64,000 nt of DNA from Nereocystis luetkeana (Eukaryota > Sar > Phaeophyceae > Laminariales > Laminariaceae), in the NCBI GenBank assembly GCA_031213475.1, contig JARUPZ010000019.1, positions 62,001 to 126,000 on the forward strand. Reading direction: 5' to 3'. How positions within the stretch are numbered: the stretch's first letter is position 1; every line of letters starts with the position of its first letter. The notes under the pieces were generated by a model that saw nothing but the letters and a program-made list of their open reading frames with translations, did not search any database and was not told the origin of the DNA. Positions 13,101-22,838 of this stretch are shown here, piece after piece. The translations under genes and the position numbers were made by a program.

Positions 13101-13487
13101 GAAGGTCTCCGTGAAGTCCGCTTGGTGCGGCGGCGGCGGCGGCGACCCGGCCTTCTTCCTGGGGGCGGGAGATGCTGTCCCCTGTCGAGCGGCGCAGGGC
13201 TGTCCATTGGATAGTAGTACTCCGGATGGTTTGTGTTGTTGCTGCTGATGCTGTTGCTGCTGCTGCTGCTGTGTGTCGTTGCCAGCCTGAGGTGCAGTAG
13301 AGCGCCGCAGCAGTTGTTGCTGTGGTGCTTGTCGGTGAGGTGCTACTGCTGTACTTGAGGCAGTAGGTCGGGCGTTGGCTTCGTCTCGTCGAGCGTGGTG
13401 GTTAGTTGGCGGCGGCGGCGGTGAGTCGCCATGGTCGTTGGAGAAGAAGTCGAGCAGGTCGATGTCTTCGTCGGCGATGTCTCCCAT
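4180..13487 (-). CDS. MCM10: MCM10 replication initiation factor, 8 exons
   Basis: Nuclear DNA-binding scaffold that loads onto MCM2-7/CDC45 at origins and helps recruit DNA polymerase alpha (family knowledge). Minus-strand exons: 13487-12681, 10750-10495, 10170-9212, 7978-7772, 6721-6653, 6046-5933, 4755-4504, 4281-4180. All junctions are GT-AG and phases match (0,1,0,0,0,0,0), giving about 921 aa. Exon 1 carries a Gln run and the OB fold (about residues 140-262, with SIWTLSDL and HWTTCLGTLVAVL). Exon 2 completes it with the CCCH finger (Cys282, Cys292, Cys305, His308), then a poly-Asn run. Exon 3 is a Gly/Ser-rich linker. Exons 6-7 hold the C-terminal zinc domain, Cys802/805/816-His821 and Cys835/838/853/856; the first pair is split across the exon 6/7 junction. 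The start is the first ATG before GDIADEDID. Intron 7 (222 nt) has no in-frame stop, so the last exon is the least certain. Introns are full of repeats. Confidence 0.93.
5331..5575 (-). mobile_element. M3 repeat, G/C-terminated, copy 1
   Basis: Begins in a run of about 15 G, then TGTACTTAATATCATGCACG and the family core GCCGTAGTCGTATGACC, the GCCGGGACGGAGC segment and the AAGAACCGCT hairpin-like end. It lies in MCM10 intron 6. The other copies are at 6938, 7213, 7589, 36556, 39440 and 62880. Confidence 0.75.
6938..7212 (-). mobile_element. M3 repeat, copy 2
   Basis: Most complete copy. A G-run leads into TGTACTCGAT, a duplicated GAGATGTACTCGATCTCATG, the GCCGTAGTCGTATGACC core and the AAGAACCGCTCGTGAGGCGG end. 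This copy provides the uninterrupted reference for the M1 insertion seen at 39486. It lies in MCM10 intron 4. Confidence 0.75.
7213..7350 (-). mobile_element. M3 repeat, copy 3 (partial)
   Basis: Directly abuts copy 2 in the same orientation. It begins with a short GGGGG, then the ATCATGCATGCC and TATGACCAAAGACCCTCGCA segments, and stops after GCGAAGCGCCGTAAGACC. Confidence 0.65.
7589..7735 (+). mobile_element. M3 repeat, copy 4
   Basis: Inverted relative to copies 1-3. It runs from GTGCAAGCAATGCCTGCC through CCATACGACTACGGCCATGC and ends in a C-rich run broken by T and G. It lies in MCM10 intron 4, a few dozen bases from exon 4. Confidence 0.7.
8197..8500. other. Possible coding relic inside MCM10 intron 3
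   Basis: About 300 bp is open on both strands and reads like protein on each. The plus frame contains CKIHGHQND and PGLCHAIYTENPNAAGFI; the minus frame contains VDLLEAVTNGKQAGHRQGLG and ENVWRVLGILNDEPSRIG. Neither frame has clear splice signals that would join it to MCM10 exons in phase. A fragment of a transposon gene or a retrocopy is possible. I do not recognise either translation. Confidence 0.25.
8516..8628. mobile_element. M1 MITE copy 1
   Basis: Terminal inverted repeats of the TTACGGGGGACCATAG type (here TTACGAGGG at left, decayed at right). The left arm is interrupted at 8528-8536 by TACCTGGTA where other copies have only TA. Lies in MCM10 intron 3. Confidence 0.85.
8528..8536. repeat. 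TA-CCTGG-TA micro-insertion in M1 copy 1
   Basis: M1 copy 10 reads GGACCATAGTAAATAGG at this point. This copy reads GGACCA-TACCTGGTA-GTAAATAGG, so seven bases (CCTGG plus one TA) have been gained. Confidence 0.85.
10232..10270. repeat. (ATGT)n microsatellite
   Basis: About nine tetranucleotide units with one variant, in MCM10 intron 2 about 60 bp upstream of the exon 3 acceptor. Confidence 0.9.
10963..11292 (-). mobile_element. SINE superfamily copy 1b, full length
   Basis: Minus-strand retroposon. The tRNA-like head is at the right: GGTGGCTTGGTAGGTGG acts as A box, and a degraded B box, GAGTTAAAGTC, follows. Then come the body with the ATAGGGTTCAACACTCCCAC core and an A-rich tail at the left. 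It lies in MCM10 intron 1. Confidence 0.8.
11697..11800. mobile_element. M1 MITE copy 2, intact
   Basis: A 104-bp element with near-perfect inverted arms (TTACGGGGGACCATAG at each end), flanked on both sides by TA, the expected target duplication. No coding capacity. Lies in MCM10 intron 1. Confidence 0.92.
12029..12044. repeat. Chained TACCTGGTA/TACCAGGTA words
   Basis: TA-CCTGG-TA-CCAGG-TA: two copies of the word in opposite orientation share the central TA. Lies in MCM10 intron 1. Confidence 0.9.
12621..12636. repeat. Chained TACCAGGTA/TACCTGGTA words
   Basis: TA-CCAGG-TA-CCTGG-TA, about 45 bp downstream (gene sense) of the MCM10 exon 1 donor. A single word at 12570-12578 lies close by. 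Confidence 0.9.
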
Positions 13488-14469
13488 CCTCCTCCCGCGT
13501 CCTTGGCTGCTGAGGCGTGGGGCGTACGGCGCGCGGTCGCACAAGTACAGGGGACACTGGCTGAACGACCCCGGAAATTTAAAATCCAGACATGCTATCC
13601 GGATCATCACACGATCTATTTTTAAATCGCGTACGACTTACGAGTACACCCTGGTATATCCAAAAAACAAGCAAAATGGGAACAGCAGAACAGAGTAGAC
13701 TCTCAACTCGAAATCTACGTCTTCTTTCTATATCCAGTGTCTATACGATTGTGTTCGTACGCACAACGCACGCGCCACCGCCGCGGCACCCAACGCGTCG
13801 TCGAACCATCCAGCGGCGGCTGCATCTCGCGGGGGACTTGGTATTTCTCTGCCAGAGCGCTCCATACATAGCAGCGGTGTAGTATTCGGGTATACCTGGT
13901 AGTGCGTAATATATGCATGTGTGGGTTTGAATTGAAGCTCTCACACCTCGCACGGATCATGATCCACAGCAGATCATCTATCTTTACTGTCTACTACTGT
14001 ATGCACGAAACAACACAGCAACGGTTGCTTGTTGTACAGTACGTAGTTCTTCACCTACTTGCCTGCCCTTATGAGAGGTTGTGCAGGATCTTCTGCACAG
14101 CAGTACATATCTAACCCAGGAAATATGTGCTATAGATTGTGCGCGATCATAATACGGGTTCCACTCGGCAACATGATGAGTAGTTACGCTGTAGATAGGT
14201 CACATGCAAGATCGGGATTAGACCTGCCTTGAAACATCTACTGCTGTTGGAGGTCATGATATCATGATGAAGGGAGAATCGATCTGCTGTCCGAGGTGTG
14301 GATGACTAAACGAATTGCCCTACGCAGGATCCAAAGCTACCAGGTAACAACGATTAAGATTTGCCCCAAACCGTCTTGCATTACAATCTTCGTCCAGAGA
14401 ATTACGCACTTATTTGTGTCCAATGTGATGGAGTAGCATATTTATCTTATAGGAACGTACATAATTACC
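13488..14469. other. 5' flank of MCM10
   Basis: No further exon was supported. It presumably contains the MCM10 promoter, but no TATA box or other named site can be assigned. TACCWGGTA words lie at 13893 and 14338. The stretch 14100-14180 resembles sequence near 35230 and 62500. Confidence 0.4.
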
Positions 14470-14618
14470 CGTTTGCGAATCTTATACGGTCAAGCGTAGC
14501 GTTTTGGGAAGCATACCAGTTTGCGAATCTTAAACGGTTTCGCATAGCGTTTTGGGAACATACCCGTATACTCTGGTACGAATCTTGTACGGCTACACGT
14601 GCGTAGCGCTTGGGGAAT
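14470..14618. repeat. ~50-bp tandem repeat, three units
   Basis: Units start near 14470, 14519 and 14575. Each contains GCGAATCTTATACGG followed by GCGTAGCGTTTTGGGAA, with point differences. Lies just upstream of the gypsy relic. Confidence 0.8.
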
Positions 14619-14752
14619 CTTGATCTTCTGTATGGGAATGCTCGTATTTGCATACCAGGCTAGTTTCGGTTGACATCTGGGCTGAGTTGTATCCCTGGCG
14701 AAGCCCACTATGATGTCGCTCACTCGAGTTCTCTCCCCTTCTCTCAACTCAT

Positions 14753-17086
14753 TTGAGGAGCGAAGCTCGTGAACTACAAGCAGCGTGCTCTACTCACCAC
14801 CGACATCCCTGTGCCCCTTACCAGCTTATATATCTGCCCCCTCTTCACATTTGGCGTCGTCAAAAGGACACGAACCTGCGCGTGAACGAGACCCTGGACT
14901 CTTTGGGCAAAGGATGCATCTTCTCCCTGTTCGACCTCGTCTCCTCCTTCCACCAGGTCACCATCGATAAGGGCACGATTCCCCTCACGGCCTTCTGCAC
15001 GCCCAATAGGCTATTAGAGTGGCCCGTCATACCGCAGGGCAGCAGCGGCGCCCCCGGCTGGCACGTCAAGGTGATCAACGGGGTCATCAAAGGCTTGGAA
15101 CGCGCCGCCACCGTTTACCTTGACGACATCATCGTCTACGATGCGGATCCCGCAGCCCACACCGCCAACATCCAAGCCCTCTTCCAACGCCTTCGTCTCC
15201 ACAACCTCAAGCTCTCCGCCGCCAGGACCAGGATTGGCGCCACCAAGGCCGACTTCGTGGGACATACGATCTCCCCCGCTGGCGTTAGCCCTAACGCCGA
15301 CAAGGTCGTTGCTTTGACCAAGATAAGGTTGCCGTCGAACGTGAAGCAAACCCCCGCGCTCATTGGCGGAAATGGCTACTACCGCAAATTCCTCGGGAAC
15401 CTCTCCACATGCCTACGCCCCGTCACGGCCCTGCTCAAGCAAGGGGCCAAATTCCTTTTCACCCCGGCCATGGAAGCGACCGTCCGCGAGATTCACCGCG
15501 AGCTCGCCACTCCTTCGATCCTGGTTTTCCCGGACTACGACGCTGTCGTCGACAACTCCCGCCCCTTCCGCTTGTACTGTGATGCCAGCCGCGACGGCCT
15601 CGGAGCCACTCTCGAGCAGGAAAAACCAGGCGGCTCCGTCCGACCCATCCTGTTCATCAGCCGCGCCACCTTAGACTCTGAACGTTCTTGGACCCCCCTC
15701 GACCTTGAACCCGGTAGCATCGGTTGGCCCATCATGCGGCTACGCGGTCACCTGTCGTCCTCCAAGTTTGTTACCTACTCCGACCACAAGGCTCTCGAGA
15801 ATATCGCCAAAGTAGGCGAGCACAACGCCCGCGTGCAGCGTTGGTTGGAGTTCCACTCCGCCTACACATACACGCTGGAGTACCGGAAAGGTACGGCCAA
15901 TGGCAACGCCGACTTCCTCTCCCGCCTTCTCCAGCCAGCCACCGACGCCGACCGCACTGGATCCAACCGCCTGACCAGCCCCGACACCGTGGGCATCTAC
16001 CTTATCCGTCCCTGCGGCTTCACGCCTTGCAAACCCTCCATACCGGGCATCGGCTTCGGTGGGCTCGTACTAACTCCCTCCCTTCCCATCCCGGTCATCC
16101 GACCGACCCCCTTCACTGACGACGACTACGGCGACTTCCGCCGACTTGGACCCTCCATGGGTTCCTCCGGGCCTTCCTCGGCCCCCGAACCCTTTGTTGG
16201 GTCTATTTCGACCCACGACAACGCCGCCGGGTCCATCGCCAGATCCGCGAACTGCGCCGTGGACGCTGGCGCTCCTCTTGGCTTGGCTTTCAGGCTGCCC
16301 TTCGTCTCTCCACCGCCCACCATTGGCGCCACAACTCCAGCTCCTACGGACCTGATCTCTTCGCGGACCCGCCATCGCGCCGCCGCCGCCGCCGCTGGCA
16401 TCCCCTGCGCTACCGCCGACTATGGTTGCGGCCGCCGAGCAACGGTGACCACACACCCAAAGTCTGCGCCTACCCGCCCCCGCGCACCCGCAGCCATGGA
16501 CAAGGGACCACCACATCCTTCCGAACCAACAACCCCCCAGGCCGTGCCGCCCGAGCCACCAGCGCAGCCGGCGCTGCGAGCGTCCATGGGCTCAAGATCG
16601 CCTTCGGCATCATCTTCTTCCCCACCTAGGCCCCACACCCCCGAGCCTGCCGTCGCGCCCAACAACGGTCTTCCAAGACCGGCTTCAGCACGACCTCTTC
16701 CACGATCTCCGGTGTCGCCCTCCCTTCTCCTGCCGGAGTTTGCCGACGACAACCCCCACTTCCTCTCCTGTTTGGAGCACTTTACGCACACGGACTGGGC
16801 GCGCGAACAAGGCGTCGAGCCCCTCTGCTCCGGTACCCTACACTACCTTTCCGTGCACTCCCCGGCCCCCCCGCCGCCCGGCCTCCTGGATCCATTCCAG
16901 CCGTCTCGGCGCCCGTCGCTTCCAGATGTGCTTGCCCTCGCAGGAAAAATCCAACTCCACCGCACCGACGACAACACCGTTCTCCTGGTTCGACAACCAC
17001 TTAAGCCTCACCACACCGGAACCAGCTGCACATCCTCCACCGCACCACCCCCGCGCATCTACGTTCCGATGTTGATGCGCCCTTAG
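14753..17086 (+). pseudogene. Gypsy RT-RNase H segment
   Basis: The recognisable match begins around ETLDSLGKGCIFSLFDLVSS (about residue 44), so the N-terminal RT fingers are absent. The RT active-site box YLDDIIVYD is intact near residue 121. RNase H carries YCDASRDGLGATLEQ near residue 275, with the expected Glu and Asp-containing segments downstream, and DHKALENI follows near residue 343. From about residue 425 the frame is a Pro/Ser/Ala-rich spacer without recognised domains. It ends at a TAG; the same frame continues directly into the integrase, so a single substitution or a read-through stop separates the two. Confidence 0.88.
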
Positions 17087-18905
17087 GTGCTGCACACCTG
17101 CCACGCCACCGCTTCCTGCCAGTTGGGAGTCTCCCGCACGGTCAGCATGCTCGCGCGATTCTTCTGGTGGATCGGCATGGATATCTCCGCCCGCTGGTGG
17201 ACCCGGCGCTGTCTCAAGTGCCAGGCGCGTAAGACCTCGCGCCAAACCATCCGCTTGCCAACCCTTTCCCTGCCCCTACCTAACGGCCCCGGTATCACCG
17301 TCAGCGTCGACTACTTCGGCCCGCTGCCCCTTACCCCACACGCCAACTCCAACATCCTCCTCTTCCCCGACCGCTTCGGCCGCCGCGCCGACATGTACGC
17401 AGTGGCAGCAGCCCAGATCACCGCCGTCGGCACTGCCGATGTCCTAATCGACCAGTACACCCCTCTGTGGGGGTGCCCCGTCACCCTCACCTCCGACAAC
17501 GGGCTGCACTCCACCTCGAAGCTCTCCAACGCCATCTTCGAACGCCTTGGCATCAACAAGATCAACACCAGCTCGTACCACTCCTGCACCAATGGCAGTG
17601 CCGAGCGCGTCAACCACACCATGGGCCAAATGCTCTCCATGGGCAGCAACGAGCGACAAGACAACTGTGCCGAGCTGCTTCCGCACGTCGAATCCACCTG
17701 CAACAACTCGGTCAACGCCTCTACTAGGCTGGCGCCTAACGAAGTCCACATAGGCTTCCTTCCGCGTCAGCCCCTTTCGGCCTTCGACTCCCCCAACATT
17801 GGCGGCCACCAGAGCCTGGACCGAGACCACCTGGCCTATTGCAACCTCGCCACCGAGCGCCAACAACGCGCCTATCGCCTCGTCCGCGAACACCACGCCA
17901 TCACCGCTTCATGTCTGGCCCGCCGCAACAACCCCATCATGGATGCCCTTCGCCTTTCACCCCCGTACACCGTGGGCGGCTGGGCATGGGTCTTACACTC
18001 TGCCCACTATCCGCCAAGGTGCCAAGAAAGACACCGACACCACCGTGCTCAAGACCAAGATTTCCCTCAACTAGATTTTACCGTTAAAGGTTCTCGCCGT
18101 GGGCCCAGCGCCGGCCTCCGACGTCCCCGACAACCGACCCCTCTACGACAAACGCCTCTTCCTCGACATACCCTCCGATCAACCTGGACGGGACTCCAAA
18201 CGTCGCGTCTCCACCGAGCGCTGCACGCCGTGCCGGAGCCCCAACGACACCAACGACATGCCCAAGTACCTACCGACCTCACCAAGTACGTGCTAAACTC
18301 CTTCACCAGCAAACCCCCTCCCTTCCACGTCACCTTCGACGACGTCTAACTTCCGCCGAACACCTCGAGGTCGAACAGATCACGGGCCACCAACTCGTTC
18401 GCCGCCGTGGCGGGGTTATCGCGGTCCTATACGAGACTCATTGGGTCGGACTCTTTAGCCCTTCCTGAGAGCGGGAACTCGATCTCTAATACTCCAGACG
18501 CCACATCCTCCTCTACTGGTCCGGCACCCCAACACAACACCACCAAGCTAACCGCCTCTACCGACAGACGCGCATCGGTCCCACGCAACGCGAGCTATCG
18601 CGTTCTAAAGGCCAAATCTTCCTCGCCTCCGGCTACACCCTCGTTTCCCGCAATCTCTGGCCACGCTCCTTCAGCTCCACCGTACTTCCAACGGAAGCAC
18701 ACCTTTGGTGCAAGGCTCGCGATGGCCTATGGTGGCTGGGCAAGATTGCCAATCGCGTCCCCTCGGACTCTCCTTCGGACAACACCTACATCATCCGGTT
18801 TCTCGACGACCCTGGACCGGTCAAGATCAACCTCCGGCCGGCAAACTGCACAACCTCCTGCATCGCCATCTACGAATCGTGGTGTTTACAACGCCATAAG
18901 ACTGG
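17087..18905 (+). pseudogene. Gypsy integrase segment, broken
   Basis: Begins with a His/Cys zinc-binding region ending in CLKCQ. The catalytic core follows with its three acidic residues visible in SVDYFGPLP, TSDNGLHS and GSAERVNHT. Reading frame is lost near 18000, resumes in another frame (KKDTDTTVLKTK), then meets a stop near 18072. Later fragments reach WCKARDGLWWLGKIA and end near YESWCLQRHK at about 18897. Not expressible as one protein. Confidence 0.85.
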
Positions 18906-18960
18906 GAGCCTAGCTCGCGGGGTAATACGCAGTTCTGACGGGCCCAGTGGGCCTCTGACT

Positions 18961-19189
18961 GTCTCTCTTGGCCCCCATGAGTAGCCTCCTTTAGCATGGA
19001 GTATTTCTTCGGATCGTTTGGGTGCGTTGACCTTCGTTTTGCGACCCTAGTACGCCGCCCCCTTTTTAGGTCTAGTTTCCCGCTGATTCAGGTCTAGCAC
19101 TACGTGTACGGTTTTTCTGCATTCCTTCTACTTCGAGGTGTATTGATTCGCTCCTTCCAATCTGACCACCGCCAGTTCCGTCGACTCTT
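18961..19189. other. Flank of the gypsy relic
   Basis: Nothing recognised. No second copy of this stretch exists upstream of the pol region, so it cannot be shown to be an LTR. Confidence 0.4.
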
Positions 19190-19860
19190 TAAATAAAGCC
19201 GCCGAACTGTCGTGGTATTGTACGTTCGGACGTATTGGTTAATTTCTTTGGTGTACTTTTTGTTTTTGGGCTGTTCCTTCACAGAACAGAGTTGCACTTT
19301 CGGAAGCGTTGGCCTTCTGCTTTCAATCTCTCACTGGCGGTCCCGTTCGCTTTCTCTAGCGAAGGCAGCCGAACTGCCGTGGTATTGTCTTTTCGGGTGT
19401 GTTGCTCTGCTGTTTTCATTCTACCGCTACCGGTTTCGTTCGCTTTTTCCACCAAAGTCCCCGAACTTTCGTGGTATTGTCTTCTCGGGTGTGCTGGTCT
19501 GTCTGCTGTTTCCATCCTACCGCTACCGGTTTCGTTCGCTTTTTATCAACGACAGTAGCCGAAATGTCGTGGTATTGTACCTTCGGAAAATGGGCTTCGG
19601 TTGTTCACTGGGTTTCGGTTATTCACTCTTCCACTGCCGGTTCCGCTTGCCTTTTCGATCGAAGGACGCCGAACTGTCGTGGTATCGCCCCTTTGGGATT
19701 GTTTGCGATCGGGTGATTGTTTCTACTTTCTGCTGAATATACCACTCGAAAATCGTGGTATTGTGAAAAGGACGCTTTCGTGTTATTTATTCAATTTTCT
19801 GCCTCCGTTTCCACCAGCCTGCTCTTCGTGAAGGCCGCCGAATCGTGGTGCTACAGTATT
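19190..19860. repeat. Degenerate ~80-170-bp repeat array
   Basis: The segment GCCGAACTGTCGTGGTATTG recurs with changes near 19200, 19369, 19458, 19557, 19669, 19747 and 19836. The spacers share TACCGCTACCGGTTTCGTTC. The open frames seen here are a product of the repeat. Confidence 0.75.
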
Positions 19861-20339
19861 TCTACCATGGGTTTTTGCCTATTTATTTTCCCGCTTTTTC
19901 TATTTTTCTTATCCTGCGTATTGGGTTTACAATTGCTTTCTACTTTCTGGTTTGTTTTCAGCGTACGATACTTGCTTTAGATTCCACGCTACTGCTGTTG
20001 AAGCTTTCCAGGCGTTTCCTTTGGCCCCCGTTTATCGGCATACTTGTTTTGCCGCCACCAGCCTTGCAACGGCCTACATTTTCCGCTTACTTTGTAGTAT
20101 ATGAGGCATTCCCTTATGCCTTCGGTTTTTTTAGCGTATGTCCTTTCGGAGGAACGACCCTGTCACCTTCCGGTTTGTGCTAGTGTGTCTACCAGCTGGC
20201 CGTCCGGGGTCCCACGTCTTGGCCCATCTCTCCACGTTCTCGTCAGCCTCGAGTCCCCATGTTGTAGACCCCCGAATCATTTTTATATTTTCTCTTACAA
20301 GCTTTGCGGCGTACTCCCCGCTAACGTATTTCGCTTTGG
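19861..20339. other. T-rich stretch without recognised gene
   Basis: Pyrimidine-rich sequence with open frames on the plus strand, none recognised and none with convincing splice context. Confidence 0.4.
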
Positions 20340-20510
20340 GTTTTAGCCAAAATCAGGTATACCAGGCCACTTTTCGGCCAAAATCACTTACCAGGTACAT
20401 ACTAAAAACAAGGACAAAACACACCCCAGGAGCCCTGCTATTGGCCACAGGCTGAAATCGTAACTGATTTTGGCTCGAAAAGGCCAAGGTATACCTGATA
20501 TTTTCTACTC
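20340..20510. repeat. Small fold-back element (CTGATTTTGGC arms)
   Basis: GCCAAAATCAGGTATACC at about 20346 faces GATTTTGGCTCG and GGTATACCTGAT at about 20463-20500. A related short palindromic unit at about 25446-25477 reads TACCTGATTTTGGC to GGATCAGGTA, flanked by TA. It may belong to a TA-targeting family. Confidence 0.55.
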
Positions 20511-20828
20511 TGTCTAGCTTTCAGCTAATTTTGGCCAACTTTAAACCAATCAGAGAGACCATACGTACACTGTGTTCTCTCTCCGTATGCGTCTGCCCTC
20601 CCTCGGTTGAAATTCTCCTGTGTTAACGAATAAACTCTGTACTGATACGTCCTACGCGAAAGTGCGTATTTATACATGCATACATGCGCACGCTGGTTTC
20701 ACTTTTTCTTCTTTGGGGTGTGCGATGTGCTTCAGTCAGTTGCTGTGATGTGTATGATACTCTGTTGTTTTCTATGGTCACAGCAGTCTATACACGTATT
20801 AGTATCTCCGTGGCGTAGTATTGTGACC

Positions 20829-21090
20829 TGTTGACTGTGCTCAAGAACACGATCCGTAAGATCCATCGTAGATTGAGGAGTTCCATGCTGAACAGGGATT
20901 CTGGTGGTAGGGTATTGGGATGTCGGGGTAACGTGTACCCCACCAATACCACTCGATAGATGTAGCTCAATATGAGGCGAGTCAGCTCGACAGCTCGGAT
21001 GTATAATATAAGATGAGTTCCGTGTTATTGTCTGGAGCAACCACGCGTTCCCGTGCCAGTTGCGTCTATACCTTTAGAGATCAATCAACA
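20829..21090. repeat. Left LTR
   Basis: 262 bp, TG...CA, identical to the right copy. No convincing tRNA primer-binding match is obvious immediately after it (CACTAGTGAAAAACCGG). Confidence 0.92.
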
Positions 21091-22730
21091 CACTAGTGAA
21101 AAACCGGTGATCTTCTATTGGCAAGCGTGGCCCAGGCCAACCTAGAGAGGTGGGAACCTTCCGGCATGTCTGGTTTAGATGACGTGTCTAGTCTGGAAGC
21201 CAACGTGGGAAATTAGTAGAATATGCATGTATATGCATGTAGAGAAGCTGCTGCTGCGGATGATCCCGGAGAGGATCGAGGTCCTGGTGGAAAGGATGTA
21301 AGAGAAGAAGAAGAAGATGCCGCACCAGAAGCAGCAGCGATCCCAGCAGGGCCAAGTTTGAGCCGGACCTGGTAGATTCGCTTGGCACTGGTGGCGAAGG
21401 CTCTGGAGAGCAGCAGTTGCAGGGGCAACAGCACCTCCAGTAGCACCGTCGCAACAGCAGCAGTCAGAGGACTGCTGCGCCTGTTGCGACGATGAAGCGC
21501 ACGCAGCAACCACCGTCATCGCCGCCGCCGTCACCACCGCCGCCGCAACCGCCGTCTTCGCTACCGCCGCTGCCGCCGCCGTCGTCTCGACCGCCGCGTT
21601 TCCGTCGATGCTGCAACACCCCAGGAGAGCCAGGTATCTGCCTGAATCTATCTGTGGGTTCGTTTCGCGCTGGCGAAGTAGAAGTAGAAACTAATAAGAA
21701 TATATGAGAGGGTGAAGGACGCGTATGTGTATCGCCGGGAGGAGCCGGGTGGAAGGTGGAGACCGCGGGTGGAAGCTGAAAGTGTTTTTGGGCAAAATCG
21801 TTTTCCTGGACTGCTGAAACACAGCGCCCGCAGGTGGTTGATGGAGGGGGGACGTTGCCCCCGAGGAAGGAGATGAAGGAGAGTGAGGATGGGCGCACGG
21901 GGGGGAATCTGCATCTGCTGTTCGGGATCAGCGCACGGGCGCGACAGGATGCACTGCCCCAAGCGAGAGAGGGTGAAAGAGAAGAGACCGAGGCGCCACC
22001 AGCAAGGACTTACGTCCGCAACAGGCACGTTTGACTTTGTTGATTGTTTGCTGTCGGTAATTTCCGTTTTTAGATTGATTTTATATCGATTTAAGAGTGG
22101 AAGATAATATCCGAACATTGCGATTGAGAATTGAGAATGTTGGAATTAGAATGAAATGCACGGACGTGTTCGTATATAGCTTCCCTCACTGAAGTTATTA
22201 TGTAGACGATTGCAGGACAATGACGTCTGTCTGTTTTATAGTTGACTGGTCGAGGGCTCTGGTTGGGCATCGATGCGAGTGCGAGTACTTGTACGAGATG
22301 AAAGTAAAGTATATGCGAAAGCGTAAAATTCGAGTTGTGGCTGAGAATTCGGGGGAGAATGAAGTATCGAAGACAAGTGCACAAAGTTGGCGCCGAGTTA
22401 AGTTGCATTGATGTACTGGGCATGGAAGCCGATACGCGCTGATGCTGGATGTTTTTTTTTTTTATTGAGTTGTTTGCCCAGCACAGGACTATCATGCCCA
22501 TCGCGTTGCTCGGCCTGCGGAGCACCACAATGTCAAGTTGTATCTGGTACAAGCATCTGTCTGTATTTTATGCAACCATTGAAGAATGAACAATGAAGAA
22601 TTTCGTTATGATATTCATACTGCTGTATCCCTGCGACCGATGCATGGCGTTCATTTTATATGGCGTAAAAACGTATGTCTTTCAGCTCTTGCCTATCCAA
22701 CCCTTTTTCCCCCCATCTAGCAGTGACTGA

Positions 22731-22838
22731 GTAGCTCAGTGGTCCATTCCTTTTAAGTTACGCGGAATGAGTGGTCTAGCAGGTAGTGCTGTATAATTCC
22801 CAAGGGTGGGTCGGGGGTTCGAATCTCGCCGAATTTCG
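22731..22838 (+). other. tRNA-like sequence inside the LTR element
   Basis: TAGCTCAGTGGTC at 22731 and a second A-box-like GTCTAGCAGGTAGTGC near 22773 are followed by a B-box-like GGGGTTCGAATCTC near 22812. No acceptor stem pairs convincingly, so this is a tRNA-derived (SINE-type) fragment rather than a working tRNA gene. Confidence 0.45.

Larger units (their letters stand above)
14753..18960 (+). mobile_element. Ty3/gypsy retrotransposon relic (5'-truncated pol)
   Basis: Order of domains is RT, RNase H, a Pro/Ser-rich spacer, integrase, then a C-terminal tail, which is the Ty3/gypsy order. Gag, protease and the first part of the RT fingers are missing, and no flanking LTR pair was found. 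Breaks: a TAG at 17084-17086 between RNase H and integrase, a frameshift near 18000, a TAG near 18072, and a TGA near 18464. Proteins of this type are abundant in brown algae. Confidence 0.88.

Noticed and set aside
14753-20828. Whether the gypsy relic and the LTR element at 20829 form one retrotransposon
   Set aside because: The target duplication and identical LTRs bound the second element at 20829-24857; the gypsy domains lie outside it.
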